Shown here one piece after another: positions 48,420-48,516 of a stretch of 48,516 nt of DNA; the stretch's first letter is position 1; each line of letters opens with the position of its first letter. The stretch spans positions 1 to 48,516 of the forward strand of contig NZ_BOMG01000100.1 in NCBI RefSeq assembly GCF_016862075.1, read 5' to 3'. Both the position numbers and the translations under genes were made by a program. This DNA comes from Actinoplanes couchii. GTDB lineage: Bacteria > Actinomycetota > Actinomycetes > Mycobacteriales > Micromonosporaceae. Below the pieces are notes generated by a model. The model was given only the letters and a program-made list of their open reading frames with translations. It searched no databases and was not told the origin of the DNA.

Positions 48420-48516
48420 CCCGGTCAGCCGCGGACGGTTCCCGTCGACGTCAGCCGCGGACGGTTCCCGTCGACGTCAGCCGCGGACGGTTCCCGTCGA
48501 CGTCAGCGGCGGACGG
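48420..48516. repeat. 26-bp tandem array reaching the window edge
   Basis: The unit cagccgcggacggttcccgt plus cgacgt occurs at least three and a half times and is cut by the window end. No gene is seen between 48310 and 48516. Confidence 0.9.

Noticed and set aside
48297..48420. Cobalamin riboswitch upstream of bluB
   Set aside because: The leaderless -10 sits 7 nt before the GTG, leaving no leader, and no B12-box-like conserved motif was recognised.

Overview
The window is chromosomal DNA of a very GC-rich actinobacterium. Family content (DUF3040, DUF1023 hydrolase with WXG100-like partner, actinobacterial cutinase/PETase relative, BluB) and the many leaderless starts (TANNNT 6-7 nt before ATG/GTG) fit Micromonosporaceae such as Actinoplanes; the genus is an inference. 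No rRNA, tRNA, transposase, prophage or CRISPR array was found, and gene density is about 90%.

Layout. 1-4851: 3' part of a huge repetitive membrane-anchored protein ending in a YVTN beta-propeller. 4875-10480: class III aminotransferase, divergent HxlR regulator and NAD(P)-binding protein, FAD amine oxidase, PEP-mutase-family lyase, degenerate GGDEF protein. 10534-14064: a divergent cluster (GNAT, SIS protein, enolase-superfamily racemase, M20 deacylase) matching the N-succinylamino acid racemase pathway that converts D- to L-amino acids. 14109-19180: DUF3040 protein and a MacAB-like efflux operon with two adaptor proteins. 19281-23882: membrane pseudo-receiver, TetR with a divergent PNPOx-FNR-ferredoxin fusion, alpha/beta hydrolase. 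23863-30237: one operon rhaEW-rhaB-lutA-lutB-lutC, taking rhamnulose to DHAP and L-lactate and then lactate to pyruvate, behind a recognisable promoter and LacI-type operator. 30356-34651: diguanylate cyclase, TetR with divergent hydrolase, HEAT-like protein. 34755-40618: MFS pump and asymmetric heterodimeric ABC exporter, divergent from a duplicated Lrp/AsnC regulator. 40805-42820: rtcB, a small basic ORF and prfH, a ribosome-repair and rescue operon. 43097-43978: secreted polyester hydrolase (PETase/cutinase fold). 44028-46422: WXG100-like protein, DUF1023 hydrolase, lipoprotein. 46455-48296: small membrane protein, DUF72 protein, BluB.

The most unusual signal is not one gene. At least a dozen separate loci carry short local tandem repeats (minisatellites). 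Inside genes the unit is always a multiple of three (15, 18, 24 or 30 bp), so enzymes such as the FAD oxidase, diguanylate cyclase, hydrolase, LutC and TetR carry in-frame low-complexity insertions. Between convergent genes the units are often not multiples of three (20, 22, 35, 40 bp), and several repeat the end of the neighbouring gene including its stop codon. The units share no consensus between loci, which points to a local duplication process rather than a moving element.
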